A DNA stretch of 64,000 bases, taken from assembly GCF_004327335.1 (NCBI RefSeq), contig NZ_QJUO01000022.1:1-64000 (forward strand). The letters are read 5' to 3'. Positions 50,083 through 61,666 of the stretch are shown here, in pieces (within the stretch, counting starts at the first letter, position 1; each line of letters starts with the position of its first letter). The notes beneath the pieces are model-generated. The model saw only the letters and a program-made list of their open reading frames with translations. It had not been told where the DNA came from and searched no databases. Source of the stretch: Stutzerimonas kirkiae. GTDB taxonomy: Bacteria; Pseudomonadota; Gammaproteobacteria; Pseudomonadales; Pseudomonadaceae. Both the position numbers and the translations under genes were made by a program.

Positions 50083-52843
50083 GTTGACGGTAACCTTGAA
50101 TGCCTTGGTCGAGGAATGTCTCGGCGGAGTTGCCGAATACACCACCGAGTCCCTTGAGGACGATTTGCAGGAAGATGCCGCGGTCCGGTTCGTCGTTCTG
50201 GCGAGGGTTGAGGCCGACCTCATCATAATCGATCCAGTAGCGGTTGATCAGGCGCAGTTTCCAGCAGCAACTGTCGTACTCGAAGCCGCCGAAGGCCTCC
50301 AGCGTACGGTTGCGGCCATAGTCATGCTGCCAGCGGGCGATCACGCTCCATTGCGGCACGATGGGCCACACGGTGGAAAAGTCGTGCTGGCTGATCTTGT
50401 AGTAGTTCTTGATGTAGGTGCCGCTGGTCGGCGAGCCGTAGTTAGAGTCGTATGTCCACTGGCCGGTCTCGCGGTCGAAACGCAGGGTGTCGTTGCGATA
50501 GCGATAGCCGATGTTGACGATCTTGTTCGGATTGTCCGCCGGCTGGTAGTGGAGCATGGCGCTGCCGGAGCGGGTGCTGTGGCTGTCCGGGTCCCAGTTG
50601 AAGGTGGAGGCGAAGCGCCAGTCGCGGTCGTAGCGGTACTCGTATTCCAGCGCATAGGGCGATACCGAGGATTGCGCGGCGGCGCGGGTGCGGTAGTCGA
50701 TCCCTGGCAACTGCACCTTGCGGTCCTGGAAGTAGAACGTCTGGCCGATGCTCAGGCGCTGGCGCTCGAAGCCGTTCGGCTCGACCCAGCGGTTGGTGAG
50801 TCCCAGGGAAAGCTGGTTGGCGTCGCCGATGCGGTCACGCCCGGAGAAGCGGTTGTCGCGCCACAGGGACGAGTAGCTGAAGCTGGTCTCGCCGGTATCG
50901 AAGACCGGGATATCGTCCTGGTCCTTTTCCGGCACGTAGAGGTAGAACAGGCGCGGCTCCAGCGACTGGCGATAGTCTTTGCCGAACCAGTTGCTGTCGC
51001 GGTCGAAGTACAGGCCGCTGTCGACGCTGAAGATCGGTACGCTGCGGTCCTGGTTGCTGTCGAAGGTGGTGCCGGTGGCCAGGCTGGCTTTACCGGTACC
51101 GTCCAGGCTCAGGTCGTACTGGGTGTAGGCGTACTTGACCTTGGGCGTGAGGAAGCCCCAGCTCCAGTTCAGTGGCAGGCTGACACTCGGCTCCAGATGA
51201 ACGCGATCGCCTTCGGCGCGGTTCAGGCCGCGCAGGCGGGCGTCGTACCACTGCTCGGGCAACCCATACTGATTGATGTAGTTGCCATTCTTCAGGCTGC
51301 GCTGGAAGCTGACGAACTCGGTGTCATAGGCGAAGCGCAGCCCACCCGGCTGGAACGGCAGGGCGCCGTTCAGGGTGACTTGCGGCAGGCGCTCGTACGG
51401 GGTGATGTCGGTCACCGTGGCGCGTTCGTAGGCATGCAGGTTCAGCCGGGCGGTGAAGCTGTCGCCACGGTAGGACAGGCTACCGCGCTGGTTGAGGAAG
51501 TCCGGCTTGTCGATACCCAGTTGGGTGTCCAGGTCCTGGAAGTAGTACGGGTCGCTGATGTCGGTGTAGTCGAGTTCCGCCAGCCAGCGCGAGTCCAGGC
51601 CGGTCGTGTGCTGCACGCTGTACATCCAGCGCTGGTCCTCGTACTCCGACTGCAGCTTGCGCTCGTCTTCCTGGTCGTCCAGGTAGGCTGCGCCGATCTG
51701 GCCTTCGCTGCCGCGCGTCAGGTAGCGGAACTCGCCTTCCATCAGCAGGCCGCGCTTGGTCATCAGGTGCGGGTAGAGCGTGGCGTCGAAGTTGGGAGCC
51801 AGGTTGAAATAGTAGGGCGTCACCAGCGACAGGCCGGTATCGCTGGCGCTGCCGATGCTGGGCATGAGGAAGCCGGACTGGCGCCGGTCATCGATGGGGA
51901 AGTGGATATAGGGTGTGTAGAACACCGGGATATCCTTGACCCGCAGCGTGACGTTGGTGGCGGAACCGAAGCCGGTGGTCGGGTCGAGGGTGACGTTGTT
52001 GCCTTTCAGGTGCCAGGCATTGTCCGCCGGTTCGCAACGGGTATAGGTGCCGTCCTTGAGGCGGATGATCGAGGTTTCCTCGCGCTTGGCGTACTGAGCG
52101 CTGCCGCGTGTGCGGCTCTGGTGCATGACGTACTCGGCGTTCTCGACCTTGGCCTCGCCGCTGTCGAGGTGGATTTCCGCACGGTCGCCGACCAGCAGGG
52201 CGCCGTTGTCGCGTATCCGCACATTGCCGGACAGTTCGCCACGGTTCTCCAACTGGTAGAGGCTGGCTTCATTGGCCTCGGCCTGCATGCTGCCCTGGCG
52301 CAGGACGACATCGCCGGCCAGGGTGGCGATTTCCTGCTCCTGCTCGTAACGCGTGGCCTTGGCCGATACATAGGTCGGCGATTCGCTCATCGGCGTATCG
52401 TCGCGCTGGCCGGGCCGTGGCGGCTCGATATAGGCGCCGTGGCAATACGGGCCGGCCTCGGCCAGTTGCGCGGCGGTCAGGTTTTCGCGCGGGACCCAGT
52501 CCAGGTGGCTGTAGTCGCTGCTGCGCGAGGCCAGGGCACGCCCCTTGCTCTCGGTGACCAGAAGAGGCTGTTCGGCCCGCTGCTCGGCCTTGCCCGGGCG
52601 GCTTTCGGCGGGTTTGTCGGGTTTGGCGGCAACGCTGGCATTGGCCGCGCTGGCGCTCGGGCGTGGTGGCAGGTCGCTGGCGGGGCTCTGCGGCGCACAG
52701 TTCCAGCCGCCCGATGCGCCTGGCTGGCAAGCGAACTGTTCGGCCGCCGAGGACAGGCTGGCGGCGAGTGGCTGCATGGCGAGCAGGCCGCCGGTGACCA
52801 GCAGGGGAAATCTTTTACGAAACGCGGGATATTTGACTGCCAT
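50063..52843 (-). CDS. lptD: LPS-assembly outer-membrane protein LptD
   Basis: Inserts lipopolysaccharide into the outer leaflet together with LptE. The 926 residues have a signal peptide to about 34, a poorly conserved Pro/Ala-rich stretch (45-110), and the periplasmic OstA/jellyroll domain (about 150-290, e.g. [16 protein letters not shown]). A C-terminal 26-strand barrel of about 600 residues follows. The Cys residues at the N-terminus ([11 protein letters not shown]) and near the C-terminus (CC in YDSCCWK) fit the disulfides needed for maturation. surA follows with overlap, and amgK is divergent upstream. Confidence 0.97.
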   Translation of the reverse strand: MAVKYPAFRKRFPLLVTGGLLAMQPLAASLSSAAEQFACQPGASGGWNCAPQSPASDLPPRPSASAANASVAAKPDKPAESRPGKAEQRAEQPLLVTESKGRALASRSSDYSHLDWVPRENLTAAQLAEAGPYCHGAYIEPPRPGQRDDTPMSESPTYVSAKATRYEQEQEIATLAGDVVLRQGSMQAEANEASLYQLENRGELSGNVRIRDNGALLVGDRAEIHLDSGEAKVENAEYVMHQSRTRGSAQYAKREETSIIRLKDGTYTRCEPADNAWHLKGNNVTLDPTTGFGSATNVTLRVKDIPVFYTPYIHFPIDDRRQSGFLMPSIGSASDTGLSLVTPYYFNLAPNFDATLYPHLMTKRGLLMEGEFRYLTRGSEGQIGAAYLDDQEDERKLQSEYEDQRWMYSVQHTTGLDSRWLAELDYTDISDPYYFQDLDTQLGIDKPDFLNQRGSLSYRGDSFTARLNLHAYERATVTDITPYERLPQVTLNGALPFQPGGLRFAYDTEFVSFQRSLKNGNYINQYGLPEQWYDARLRGLNRAEGDRVHLEPSVSLPLNWSWGFLTPKVKYAYTQYDLSLDGTGKASLATGTTFDSNQDRSVPIFSVDSGLYFDRDSNWFGKDYRQSLEPRLFYLYVPEKDQDDIPVFDTGETSFSYSSLWRDNRFSGRDRIGDANQLSLGLTNRWVEPNGFERQRLSIGQTFYFQDRKVQLPGIDYRTRAAAQSSVSPYALEYEYRYDRDWRFASTFNWDPDSHSTRSGSAMLHYQPADNPNKIVNIGYRYRNDTLRFDRETGQWTYDSNYGSPTSGTYIKNYYKISQHDFSTVWPIVPQWSVIARWQHDYGRNRTLEAFGGFEYDSCCWKLRLINRYWIDYDEVGLNPRQNDEPDRGIFLQIVLKGLGGVFGNSAETFLDQGIQGYRQREDQAF

Positions 52844-53000
52844 CTTTTTCTAGGGTCCGTGCTTGCGGCGAGCCATGGAGCGGCCAGGCCGCACGCCTCT
52901 CGATGGGCGGAGATTTGCAGACACGCTACGCGCGTCGCACAAGATTCGCGATAATAATGCATGACCCGCCTATCGGCTAGCGCCGTGGAGAGCTCCAGAT
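52844..53000. promoter_or_regulatory. Divergent promoter region lptD / amgK
   Basis: 157 bases serve two divergent operons. AT-richer GCGATAATAATGCATG lies near 52949, which could supply a -10 for amgK. No specific regulator site was recognised. Confidence 0.4.
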
Positions 53001-54685
<1,685 letters not shown>

Positions 54686-55447
54686 ATGTTCTGGCCCATG
54701 ACCTACCTGGGCGTGTTGGCCGGCGCCTTCCTGGCGAGTATCCCCGGTGCGATTCTCGGCGCCTTGCTGGGGCAGGCACTGGACCGGCATTTTCGTATCG
54801 ACTCCTGGCAGGGGTTGCGTGAGCGGCTTGGCGCCCGGCCCGGATTGAGCGATGAGCAACTGCTGTTCTTTCTGCTGGGTCGGCTGGCCAAGAGTGGCGG
54901 GTGTGTGCGGGCATCGCATATCCAGGCCGCCCGCCGGGAGATGCAGCGACTGAAACTGGATGCCGGCGGGCAGCGGCAGGCCATCGAGTCCTTCCAGCAG
55001 GGGCGGGACAGCAGCGAAGGGCTGCGCTCTCTGCTGCGGCCGCTGGCCAGGCGCCGGGCCGAGGCCCAGGCGGTCCTGCAGGCCTGCTGGCGCATGGCGC
55101 GTGCGGAGGGTTCCATTGGCGTCCGTGAGCATGAACTGATCCTGCTCTGGGGGCGCTGGATGGGTTGGGACAGCGAGTCGGTGGCCGCGCTGGACCGGCA
55201 GCGGCGCAAAGAGTCGCCGTCCATTCGTACCGGCGTCTACGAGCAGGCGTTGCATTTGTTGGGCGTCGATGGCTCGAGCGATGCCCAGACGATCAAGCGC
55301 GCCTATCGCCGTCTGCTCAGCCGGCACCATCCGGACAAGCTGGCCGGTGCCGGCGCGACACCCGAACAGGTGCGCGACGCGACGGAGAAGACCCGCGAGC
55401 TGCACAATGCCTACGCGCTGATCCGGGAGCGCAAGGGGTTTCGCTAG
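54686..55447 (+). CDS. DjlA-like membrane co-chaperone (TerB and J domain)
   Basis: A 253-residue protein with an N-terminal Gly/Ala-rich hydrophobic segment (about 5-30), a TerB-like middle domain (about 50-165) and a C-terminal J domain (about 185-250). The J domain carries the essential HPD motif in SRHHPDKLAG. J-domain proteins stimulate DnaK. It begins directly after the murU stop. Confidence 0.9.
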   Translation: MFWPMTYLGVLAGAFLASIPGAILGALLGQALDRHFRIDSWQGLRERLGARPGLSDEQLLFFLLGRLAKSGGCVRASHIQAARREMQRLKLDAGGQRQAIESFQQGRDSSEGLRSLLRPLARRRAEAQAVLQACWRMARAEGSIGVREHELILLWGRWMGWDSESVAALDRQRRKESPSIRTGVYEQALHLLGVDGSSDAQTIKRAYRRLLSRHHPDKLAGAGATPEQVRDATEKTRELHNAYALIRERKGFR

Positions 55448-55452
55448 GGCGC

Positions 55453-55640
55453 GTCTCAAGCTGCAAGCAAAAGATAGGATGCCGCTTCGGTGCTTTCGCC
55501 TGGAGCCTGTTCACGACTTCTCCAGCCACCACCGCCGCAGGGTGCGTCGGGCGCACTGGCAAGCGACACGTTATCACCCCGGTGCGCACGGCGCAGCCTA
55601 CGGAAATTGCGCTTCCAGCTTATTGCTTCCAGCGTCCAGC
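55453..55640. repeat. Heptad-repeat arms between convergent djlA and DUF3530 gene
   Basis: TCAAGCTGCAAGCAAAAG at 55456-55473 and CTTCCAGCTTATTGCTTCCAGCGTCCAGC at 55613-55641 are inverse-type units. The second lies partly in the C-terminal codons of the DUF3530 gene. Confidence 0.5.
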
Positions 55641-56665
55641 TGCTTATCCAGCCAGCCGCGGACGCGCCGCTGGAGGCGCTCGCGGGCGGCATCCGGGTCG
55701 GCGCTTAATTGGCTCAGGGCAATCTGGCCGTAGTTCGCATGGTCCAGGCGTTGGCTTTCGTTCCTGCGCTCGCGGGCGGCCTGGCGTGCGATGTCATCAT
55801 CCTTGTAGTAGATATCGGCGGTGGGCAGTCCGAGGGCCGCGATGGAAACCTCTTCATCGGCGTCGACGGGCTGTTTCGGGGAAATGACCAGCAGGTAGTC
55901 GACCGCCTCGGTATCGGTACTGCCCAGGTAGCGGGCGGCCCAGTAGGCGCCCGTGCCATGGCCGAGCAGCACCAGGCGTTTGACGTTCTGTTCCCTGGCG
56001 AAGTCGAGGGCGGCGGTGATGCGTTCGTCGATGCGTTCGCGACGGCTCTTACGTTCCTGTCGGGGTTGTTTTTCCGCCGTGTCGCGTTCGACGGGTGTGT
56101 CTTCATTCTGTGGGGGGGCGGTCTTTTCCGGAAGATAGCCGGCTTCGGTAGTCTCTGCTGGTGGCTGTTCTTCTGGCGGCTCGCCCTCGCTGGCCGCCGT
56201 CGGTTCATCCTCGGGCGGGCTGTCTTCCTTGGCGGGTGTGGCCGGGCGTTCCGATTCGAAGGCAGGCGGGTCGGGCAGGGTCAGGCTCAGGGTGTGCCAG
56301 CCCGCGTCCGGCAAGCGTTGGCGCAGCGGGGCGATAGTGTCGGGCCAGTCGGCGTGCTCGCCGTCGCTGGGCAGCAGAATGACCAGCCCCCTGGGCTGGG
56401 CCGTATTGGCCGGCAACCAGAACCCCGCGAACGATTCTTCACCCGCCTGTAGCTGCCGGAGTTGTTGCGCAAAGCGCATGGCCAGGGCCTTGGCATCGCT
56501 CTCGCTGCGCTCATCAGGTGCGAGATGGACGGCAGCCGTGGGCGGCTCGGGCGGCGACGCTGGCTGCTCGGCGGCGGGGGCATCCTGTTCGGCCAGGGCC
56601 GCCGGCAGGTTGCAACTCAGCAGGGCAAGGCCCAGCAAGGCGGGCAGGAGGTAGGCGGCAGGCAT
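55598..56665 (-). CDS. DUF3530 family exported alpha/beta-hydrolase-like protein
   Basis: A 355-residue protein with a signal peptide (AAYLLPALLGLALLSCNLPAALA, about 1-25), an acidic Pro/Glu-rich linker (about 140-195) and a C-terminal alpha/beta-hydrolase-like half. That half has LLGHGTGAYWAARYLG near 240 in the place of a nucleophile elbow. The usual GxSxG is GHGTG here, so catalytic activity is doubtful. Function unknown; members are common in pseudomonads. ATG at 56665 gives a normal signal peptide. The tail NKLEAQFP is within a repeat element. Confidence 0.8.
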   Translation of the reverse strand: MPAAYLLPALLGLALLSCNLPAALAEQDAPAAEQPASPPEPPTAAVHLAPDERSESDAKALAMRFAQQLRQLQAGEESFAGFWLPANTAQPRGLVILLPSDGEHADWPDTIAPLRQRLPDAGWHTLSLTLPDPPAFESERPATPAKEDSPPEDEPTAASEGEPPEEQPPAETTEAGYLPEKTAPPQNEDTPVERDTAEKQPRQERKSRRERIDERITAALDFAREQNVKRLVLLGHGTGAYWAARYLGSTDTEAVDYLLVISPKQPVDADEEVSIAALGLPTADIYYKDDDIARQAARERRNESQRLDHANYGQIALSQLSADPDAARERLQRRVRGWLDKQLDAGSNKLEAQFP

Positions 56666-56697
56666 CTGTGGCTTGTCCGGTAGCGGGCGTCGTCGTG

Positions 56698-56728
56698 CTA
56701 GTAAGCCACAAGCGGCAAGCCGCAAGCC
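56698..56728. repeat. Heptad-repeat half-element upstream of the DUF3530 gene
   Basis: CTAGTAAGCCACAAGCGGCAAGCCGCAAGCC carries three CAAGC-type units in the divergent promoter region between the DUF3530 gene and the sensor kinase. Confidence 0.45.
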
Positions 56729-56830
56729 ACTGGCGGCGTTTGCCCGGGGGCAGAAAAATCTTTTCAGCCCGTGCGGTACGTGCTTTGCTTCGGCGCTGGG
56801 TTTTGTCTCCATGATGGTCGGGTGTCGAGC

Positions 56831-59212
56831 ATGAGTCGTTGTTTGTTGCTGCCGCTGTTCGCGCTGTGGTTATCGTTGTCGGGCTTGGCCGGCGCGGCTG
56901 ATGGCGCAGCCTTTTCGGCGCAGCAGCAAGCCTGGCTGGCGGAGCACCGGCAATTGCAGGTCGGGGTGATCCTGCAGGCGCCCTATGCGCAACTGGAGCG
57001 GCGCCAGCAACGGCTTTCCGGCGCCAATGCGCAGCTCATGGAGCGGCTGGCGCAACTGATGGGGGTGGAACTGCGCTGGCACTATTTCAGTACCCAGGAC
57101 GATCTGCAGCGGGCCTTGCGCGAGAAGCGCGTCGACCTGGCGCCGGGGCTTTCGCAGACGCCGGCGGGATTGCGGTTGTGGAACTTTTCCGATCCTTATA
57201 TGCGCGTCGCCCATCTGTTGCTGGGGCGGCGCGAGGGCACCGGCAGCGTCGATATGGATGACCTGGCCCATGGCACCCTCGTCGCGGCCCATGGCAGTGC
57301 GACGGTGCTCGATTACCTGCTCACCAGCTATCCCCATCTGCGACTGGAGGAGAGCCCCACGGCAAGCCAGGCCCTGCACGCGGTGCTGGGGCAACAGGCG
57401 CGTTATGCGGTAGTGGGGGAGGCTCAGGTCAGCCGTCTGTCGCGGGACCCGGAGTTCGCCGAACTGGCGATCGTCGGCGATATCGGCTTCCCCTTGCTGT
57501 TGCGGGTCGGCACGCGCAAGGACTGGCCGGAGTTGGCGGAGATAGTCGATGTGGCCCTGCATGCGATCCCGGCGCGCGAGCTCGACCTTCTGCACCAGCG
57601 CTGGCTGCAGATCGCCTACCCGATGCCATCCGCCGCCCAGGACCTGTTGCGTAACCTCTGCCTGCTGTTCGGGGTGCTGCTGCTGGTGTCCGGCATGCTG
57701 CTGGTTTCACTGCGCCGACAGCGCGACGAGTTGCAGAACGGGCTGCTGGCGGCGCGCCAGGAAATCGAGGCCCGTGAAGTGTCGCGGGATGCGCTGCGGC
57801 TGTCGCAGTTTTCCCTCGACAACAGCACCCTGGGCATTCTCTGGGTCAATTGGGACAGCCACATCGGCTATGCCAACCGGGCGGTCGAGCAGATGCTGGG
57901 TTATGCGCAGGGGGCGCTGGTCGACCGGCCGCTGATCGACCTGGAGCCGCGGTTGCACATGGACCGCTGGCTGGAGCTGTGGCGCAATGTGCGGCAGGAG
58001 GACGAGCGCGAGATGCAGTTCGAGACGGAGTGCCTCCGTGCCGACGGCAGCCTGTTGCCGGTGGACGTTTCGTTGAGTTTCATGCGCTATCGCAAGACCG
58101 AGTACCTGGTGGTCTTCGTCACCGACGTGACCGAGCGCCGGCGAGCGCTGGCGGCGTTGCAGGAGAGCCAGGCGCGCCTGCAAGGCATTGCCGCGAATGT
58201 GCCGGGCATGGTGTTCCGCCTGGAGCGTGAGACGCCCGCCGAATTACCGAAGTTCGCCTTTATCAGCGAAGGTAGCGAGAGCCTGGCCGGTTATTCACCC
58301 GCCACGCTGCTGAGTGGCCAGCGTGGCATCTTCAGCCTGGTGCATGAGGCCGACCAGGCTGATTACCTGATCAGTCGTGACCGGGCACTGGCGCATGATC
58401 GCGACTGGCAATGGCAGGGACGTATCCTGACCCGCGGTGGTGAGCTGCGCTGGGCGGATATCAAGGCGACCGCGCGCAAGCTCGACAGCGGTACGGTGGT
58501 ATGGGATGGCATTGTCTGGGATATCAGCGAGAACAAGCGCAACGAGCTGGCGCTGGTGGAGTCGCGCTTGCAGTTGCGCGAGCTGGCCGCGCACCTGGAG
58601 AGCGTGCGCGAGGAAGAGAAGGCGCACATTGCCCGGGAAGTCCATGATGAGCTCGGACAGGTGCTGACGGTCCTGAAGCTGGAAACCTCCATGTGCGAGT
58701 TGAGCTACGCCTACCTCGATCCCGGGCTGCAAGGCCGGCTGGGCAATATGAAAAAGCTGATCGCCCAATTGTTCCAGTTGGTGCGGGATGTGGCCACGGC
58801 CTTGCGCCCGCCGATCCTCGACGCGGGCATCGCTTCGGCCATCGAATGGCAGGCGCGCCGTTTCGAGGCGCGTACGCAGATTCCCTGCCTGGTCGACGTG
58901 CCGGAAAATCTTCCGCCACTGCCGGATGCCAAGGCCATTGGCCTGTTCCGCGTGCTGCAGGAAGCGTTGACCAATGTGATGCGCCACGCGCGGGCGCATA
59001 CGGTCGAGTTGCGGCTGGCCCTCGAAGACGGGATGCTGTGCCTGTCGATCAGCGACGACGGCCAGGGTTTCGATCCCGCCGCGGTGGGCACCAGTTCGTT
59101 CGGCCTGGTGGGCATGCGCGAACGGGTCATGATACTGGGCGGTAGCCTGGAAATAGAAAGCCGTGCGGGCGTGGGCACGCTCTTGTGCGTGAAGCTGGCG
59201 CTGGATGAATGA
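56831..59212 (+). CDS. Sensor histidine kinase: substrate-binding domain, two PAS domains, HisKA_3
   Basis: A 793-residue kinase. A signal peptide (to about 25) and an ABC-type solute-binding domain (about 35-255, typical QLQVGVILQAPYAQLE start) in the periplasm precede one membrane segment (about 280-300). Two PAS domains follow (about 325-440 and 455-580), then a HisKA_3 dimerisation domain with His605 in AREVHDELGQ, and an HATPase (about 690-790) with QEALTNVMRHA. Input is probably a small ligand, but its identity is not readable. ATG at 56831 follows a weak ribosome site; GTG at 56822 is an alternative. Its partner regulator is 21 bases downstream. Confidence 0.92.
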   Translation: MSRCLLLPLFALWLSLSGLAGAADGAAFSAQQQAWLAEHRQLQVGVILQAPYAQLERRQQRLSGANAQLMERLAQLMGVELRWHYFSTQDDLQRALREKRVDLAPGLSQTPAGLRLWNFSDPYMRVAHLLLGRREGTGSVDMDDLAHGTLVAAHGSATVLDYLLTSYPHLRLEESPTASQALHAVLGQQARYAVVGEAQVSRLSRDPEFAELAIVGDIGFPLLLRVGTRKDWPELAEIVDVALHAIPARELDLLHQRWLQIAYPMPSAAQDLLRNLCLLFGVLLLVSGMLLVSLRRQRDELQNGLLAARQEIEAREVSRDALRLSQFSLDNSTLGILWVNWDSHIGYANRAVEQMLGYAQGALVDRPLIDLEPRLHMDRWLELWRNVRQEDEREMQFETECLRADGSLLPVDVSLSFMRYRKTEYLVVFVTDVTERRRALAALQESQARLQGIAANVPGMVFRLERETPAELPKFAFISEGSESLAGYSPATLLSGQRGIFSLVHEADQADYLISRDRALAHDRDWQWQGRILTRGGELRWADIKATARKLDSGTVVWDGIVWDISENKRNELALVESRLQLRELAAHLESVREEEKAHIAREVHDELGQVLTVLKLETSMCELSYAYLDPGLQGRLGNMKKLIAQLFQLVRDVATALRPPILDAGIASAIEWQARRFEARTQIPCLVDVPENLPPLPDAKAIGLFRVLQEALTNVMRHARAHTVELRLALEDGMLCLSISDDGQGFDPAAVGTSSFGLVGMRERVMILGGSLEIESRAGVGTLLCVKLALDE

Positions 59213-59233
59213 AGGCGAATACGGGAGTACGGG

Positions 59234-59863
59234 TTGATAAGGGTATTGGTAGCGGAAGATCACACCATCGTGCGCGAGGGCATCAAGCAGTTGATCGGCC
59301 TGGGCAAGGACTTGCAGGTGGTCGGCGAAGCCTGCAATGGCGAGCAACTGATGGAGAACCTGCGGCAGACGCCCTGTGACGTGGTGTTGCTGGATATCTC
59401 CATGCCCGGGATGAACGGCCTGGAGGCCATCCCGCGTATCCGTGCCCTGAACAGGCCACCGGCGATCCTGGTGCTTTCCATGCATGACGAGGCGCAGATG
59501 GCGGCGCGGGCGCTGAAGATCGGCGCGGCGGGTTATGCCACCAAGGACAGCGACCCCTCGCTGTTGCTGGCTGCTGTGCGCAAGGTGGCCGCTGGCGGGC
59601 GCTATATCGACCCGGAACTGGCCGACCGCATGGTCTTCGAGGTCGGCCTGACCGACGAGCGCCCGCCCCATGCCTTGCTGTCGGAGCGCGAGTTCTCCGT
59701 ATTCGAGCGCCTGGTGCAGGGCGAGGGCGTCAACGAGATCGGCCAGCACCTGGGCCTCAGCGGCAAGACCATCAGCACCCACAAGGCCCGCCTGATGCAG
59801 AAACTCGGCACCAGTTCGGTGGCCGAACTGGTGCGCTATGCGGTGGAGCACAAGCTGGTCTGA
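59234..59863 (+). CDS. LuxR/NarL-type response regulator (TTG start)
   Basis: A 209-residue regulator paired with the upstream HisKA_3 kinase. The receiver domain has D9 pocket acid, phospho-acceptor Asp54 (LLDISMPG) and conserved Lys near 104. The LuxR helix-turn-helix (about 148-205) has LSEREFSVFERLVQGEGVNEIGQ and SGKTISTHK. TTG at 59234 is the only start that keeps the complete receiver motif; GGGAG is about 8 bases upstream. Targets are unknown. Confidence 0.92.
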   Translation: MIRVLVAEDHTIVREGIKQLIGLGKDLQVVGEACNGEQLMENLRQTPCDVVLLDISMPGMNGLEAIPRIRALNRPPAILVLSMHDEAQMAARALKIGAAGYATKDSDPSLLLAAVRKVAAGGRYIDPELADRMVFEVGLTDERPPHALLSEREFSVFERLVQGEGVNEIGQHLGLSGKTISTHKARLMQKLGTSSVAELVRYAVEHKLV

Positions 59864-60393
59864 GAGCCAAAGGTCGATTCTCGAGGTGGGCGGCGTGTGG
59901 TGCTCGCTTCCCGTCCAGCTTTCGGTGGCCTGCCTTTCGAGGTCGTCGCTCCGGCAGCCTTGGTGCAGGCGGCAGGTCATTGCCGTGGGCCGGGGTTTCT
60001 CGTCGTATCCGCGGAGGTAGGGCCCCTGGTGTGCGGTGTCAGGTCCATCGCATGGATTCCCGCCTGCGCGGTGATGACGAGGCTCCCTGCGGGATATGCC
60101 GCTTCGAGCCTATGGCATGAAGCCTGCGGTTGCGCCGTCCAATATATTGAAAGGCATGGCCTTCAGCGCTCTTCCCGGGTTCTCGGGTTTTTCCGGTCGT
60201 TATCCGTAAACCGCCCGGTACGGGCATGTCCTATAGGCCCTGGTATCGGCTCCGGAAGCTTGCTTCATATAACCGTAATACCGGGGAAAATTATTTTTTA
60301 CGGTTATTTTGATATAGAAATATATTATTTATAGTTATAAGGGATCGGGAATACCATTGTTTTCTCCTATGCCTTGAATCTTTCGAGTCGCCC
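59864..60393. other. 530-base intergenic region upstream of the sigma54 activator
   Basis: No convincing gene. The first 380 bases are GC-rich and unremarkable. The last 130 (about 60260-60360) drop sharply to AT-rich sequence containing an inverted repeat (60269-60307) and are the likely promoter/regulatory segment for the downstream activator. Confidence 0.6.
60269..60307. promoter_or_regulatory. Inverted repeat ATAACCGTAA...TTACGGTTAT
   Basis: Two perfect 10-base arms (60269-60278 and 60298-60307) separated by 19 bases lie in an AT-rich island about 90 bases upstream of the activator gene. The spacing (29 bases between arm starts, near three helical turns) suits two bound regulator subunits or an autoregulatory site. 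No known consensus was matched. Confidence 0.4.
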
Positions 60394-61470
60394 ATGAAAA
60401 GCCTTGCCCAGCATGACGTCACCGTCCTGACGCTGCCCGAAGGAGATGCCCAGCCGCTGTCCATCCGGGCCAAGGCGCTGGTGTTTCAGGACCCGCGCTC
60501 ACGGGAATTACTCGATTACCTGGAGCGCCTGGCGCCCAGTGATGTGCCGGTGCTGATCCATGGCGAGACCGGGACCGGCAAGGAGTTGGTGGCGCGCCAC
60601 TTGCACCGCATGAGTGGCCGCAGCGGGCCCTTCGTCGCCGTCAACTGTGGTGCCATCAACGAGAACCTCGCCGAGAGCGAGTTGTTCGGCCATGAGGCGG
60701 GTTCCTTCTCCGGCGCGACCGGGCGGCGCATCGGCTGGTTCGAGGAGGCCAATGGCGGCACGTTGTTCCTCGACGAGATCGGCGACCTGCCGTTGCCGCT
60801 GCAGGTCAAGCTGCTGCGGGTTCTGCAGGAGCAGGAGATCGTCCGGGTCGGCTCGCGCAAGCCGATCAAGGTGGATATCCGCCTGGTCTCGGCGACCAAC
60901 GTGGACCTGCAGCAGGCCGTCGAGGCCGAGAACTTTCGCCTCGACCTGTTCTACCGGGTGAACGTGGCACGGGTCGATGTATTGCCGCTGCGCGACAGGC
61001 CGCTGGATGTGCTGCCACTGGCCGAGCACTTTCGCGAGCGCTACTGTCAGCGCCTGAGGATCGTGCCGCCGATGTTCTCCGAGGCGGCGGTCAATGCGCT
61101 GCTGGATTATTCTTGGCCCGGCAATATCCGCGAGCTGGAGAATGTCGTGCACCTGGCGCTGCTGGTCGCCACGGGCAAGGTCATTCGCCCGGAGGACCTC
61201 AAGTTCGCTGGCGGCAACCTGGCCGCCAGCCTCCAGGCGGGCGCTGCCAGTGGCGTGTCGCGCCTGCCTCAGGAGGTGATCCGCGAGCAGGTCCAGCGGC
61301 TTTTCGAGGTGCCGGGCGAGTCGCTGTACAAGGACCTGGAAGAGTTGCTGGTGCGCGAGGCCTATGCCTGGTCCAGTTACAACCAGGTGCGCAGTGCGGC
61401 GCTGTTGGGCATCACGCGCAATGCCATGCGCACGCTGCTGGTCAACCATGGGCTGCTCAAGGGGCGTTGA
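60394..61470 (+). CDS. Sigma54-dependent activator lacking an N-terminal sensor domain (SfnR-like)
   Basis: A 358-residue bacterial enhancer-binding protein. A short N-terminus (about 30 residues) leads directly into the AAA+ domain with Walker A GETGTGKE (about 52-59), Walker [12 protein letters not shown] near 125, and the sigma54-contact loop written GSFSGA (near 107-112) instead of the usual GAFTGA. The C-terminal Fis-type helix-turn-helix ends [20 protein letters not shown]. The architecture resembles SfnR-type regulators of sulfone use. A flavin-dependent monooxygenase at the window end supports a sulfur-scavenging link, but this is inference. Confidence 0.85.
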   Translation: MKSLAQHDVTVLTLPEGDAQPLSIRAKALVFQDPRSRELLDYLERLAPSDVPVLIHGETGTGKELVARHLHRMSGRSGPFVAVNCGAINENLAESELFGHEAGSFSGATGRRIGWFEEANGGTLFLDEIGDLPLPLQVKLLRVLQEQEIVRVGSRKPIKVDIRLVSATNVDLQQAVEAENFRLDLFYRVNVARVDVLPLRDRPLDVLPLAEHFRERYCQRLRIVPPMFSEAAVNALLDYSWPGNIRELENVVHLALLVATGKVIRPEDLKFAGGNLAASLQAGAASGVSRLPQEVIREQVQRLFEVPGESLYKDLEELLVREAYAWSSYNQVRSAALLGITRNAMRTLLVNHGLLKGR

Positions 61471-61666
61471 GCCGAAGCGGCTGGACGCGGGAAGCCATAC
61501 GCTGGAACTGGAACGGCGCGCGAGCGTATTGCCCAGGGGGCGCGCAAGACGGTTCCCTTTTCCCCTTGCGGGCCAGGGTATGTACACAGGCCCGTAGATA
61601 CTCTGTTGGCGGTCAAACGTTTTTGAGGGGCCCGCGCTCCCGCGTGGAAACCCTCCATGCGAGGTC

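Noticed and set aside
49448..52954. Long rightward open frame opposite surA and lptD
   Set aside because: It mirrors the codon structure of the two real genes on the other strand and shows no recognisable motif.
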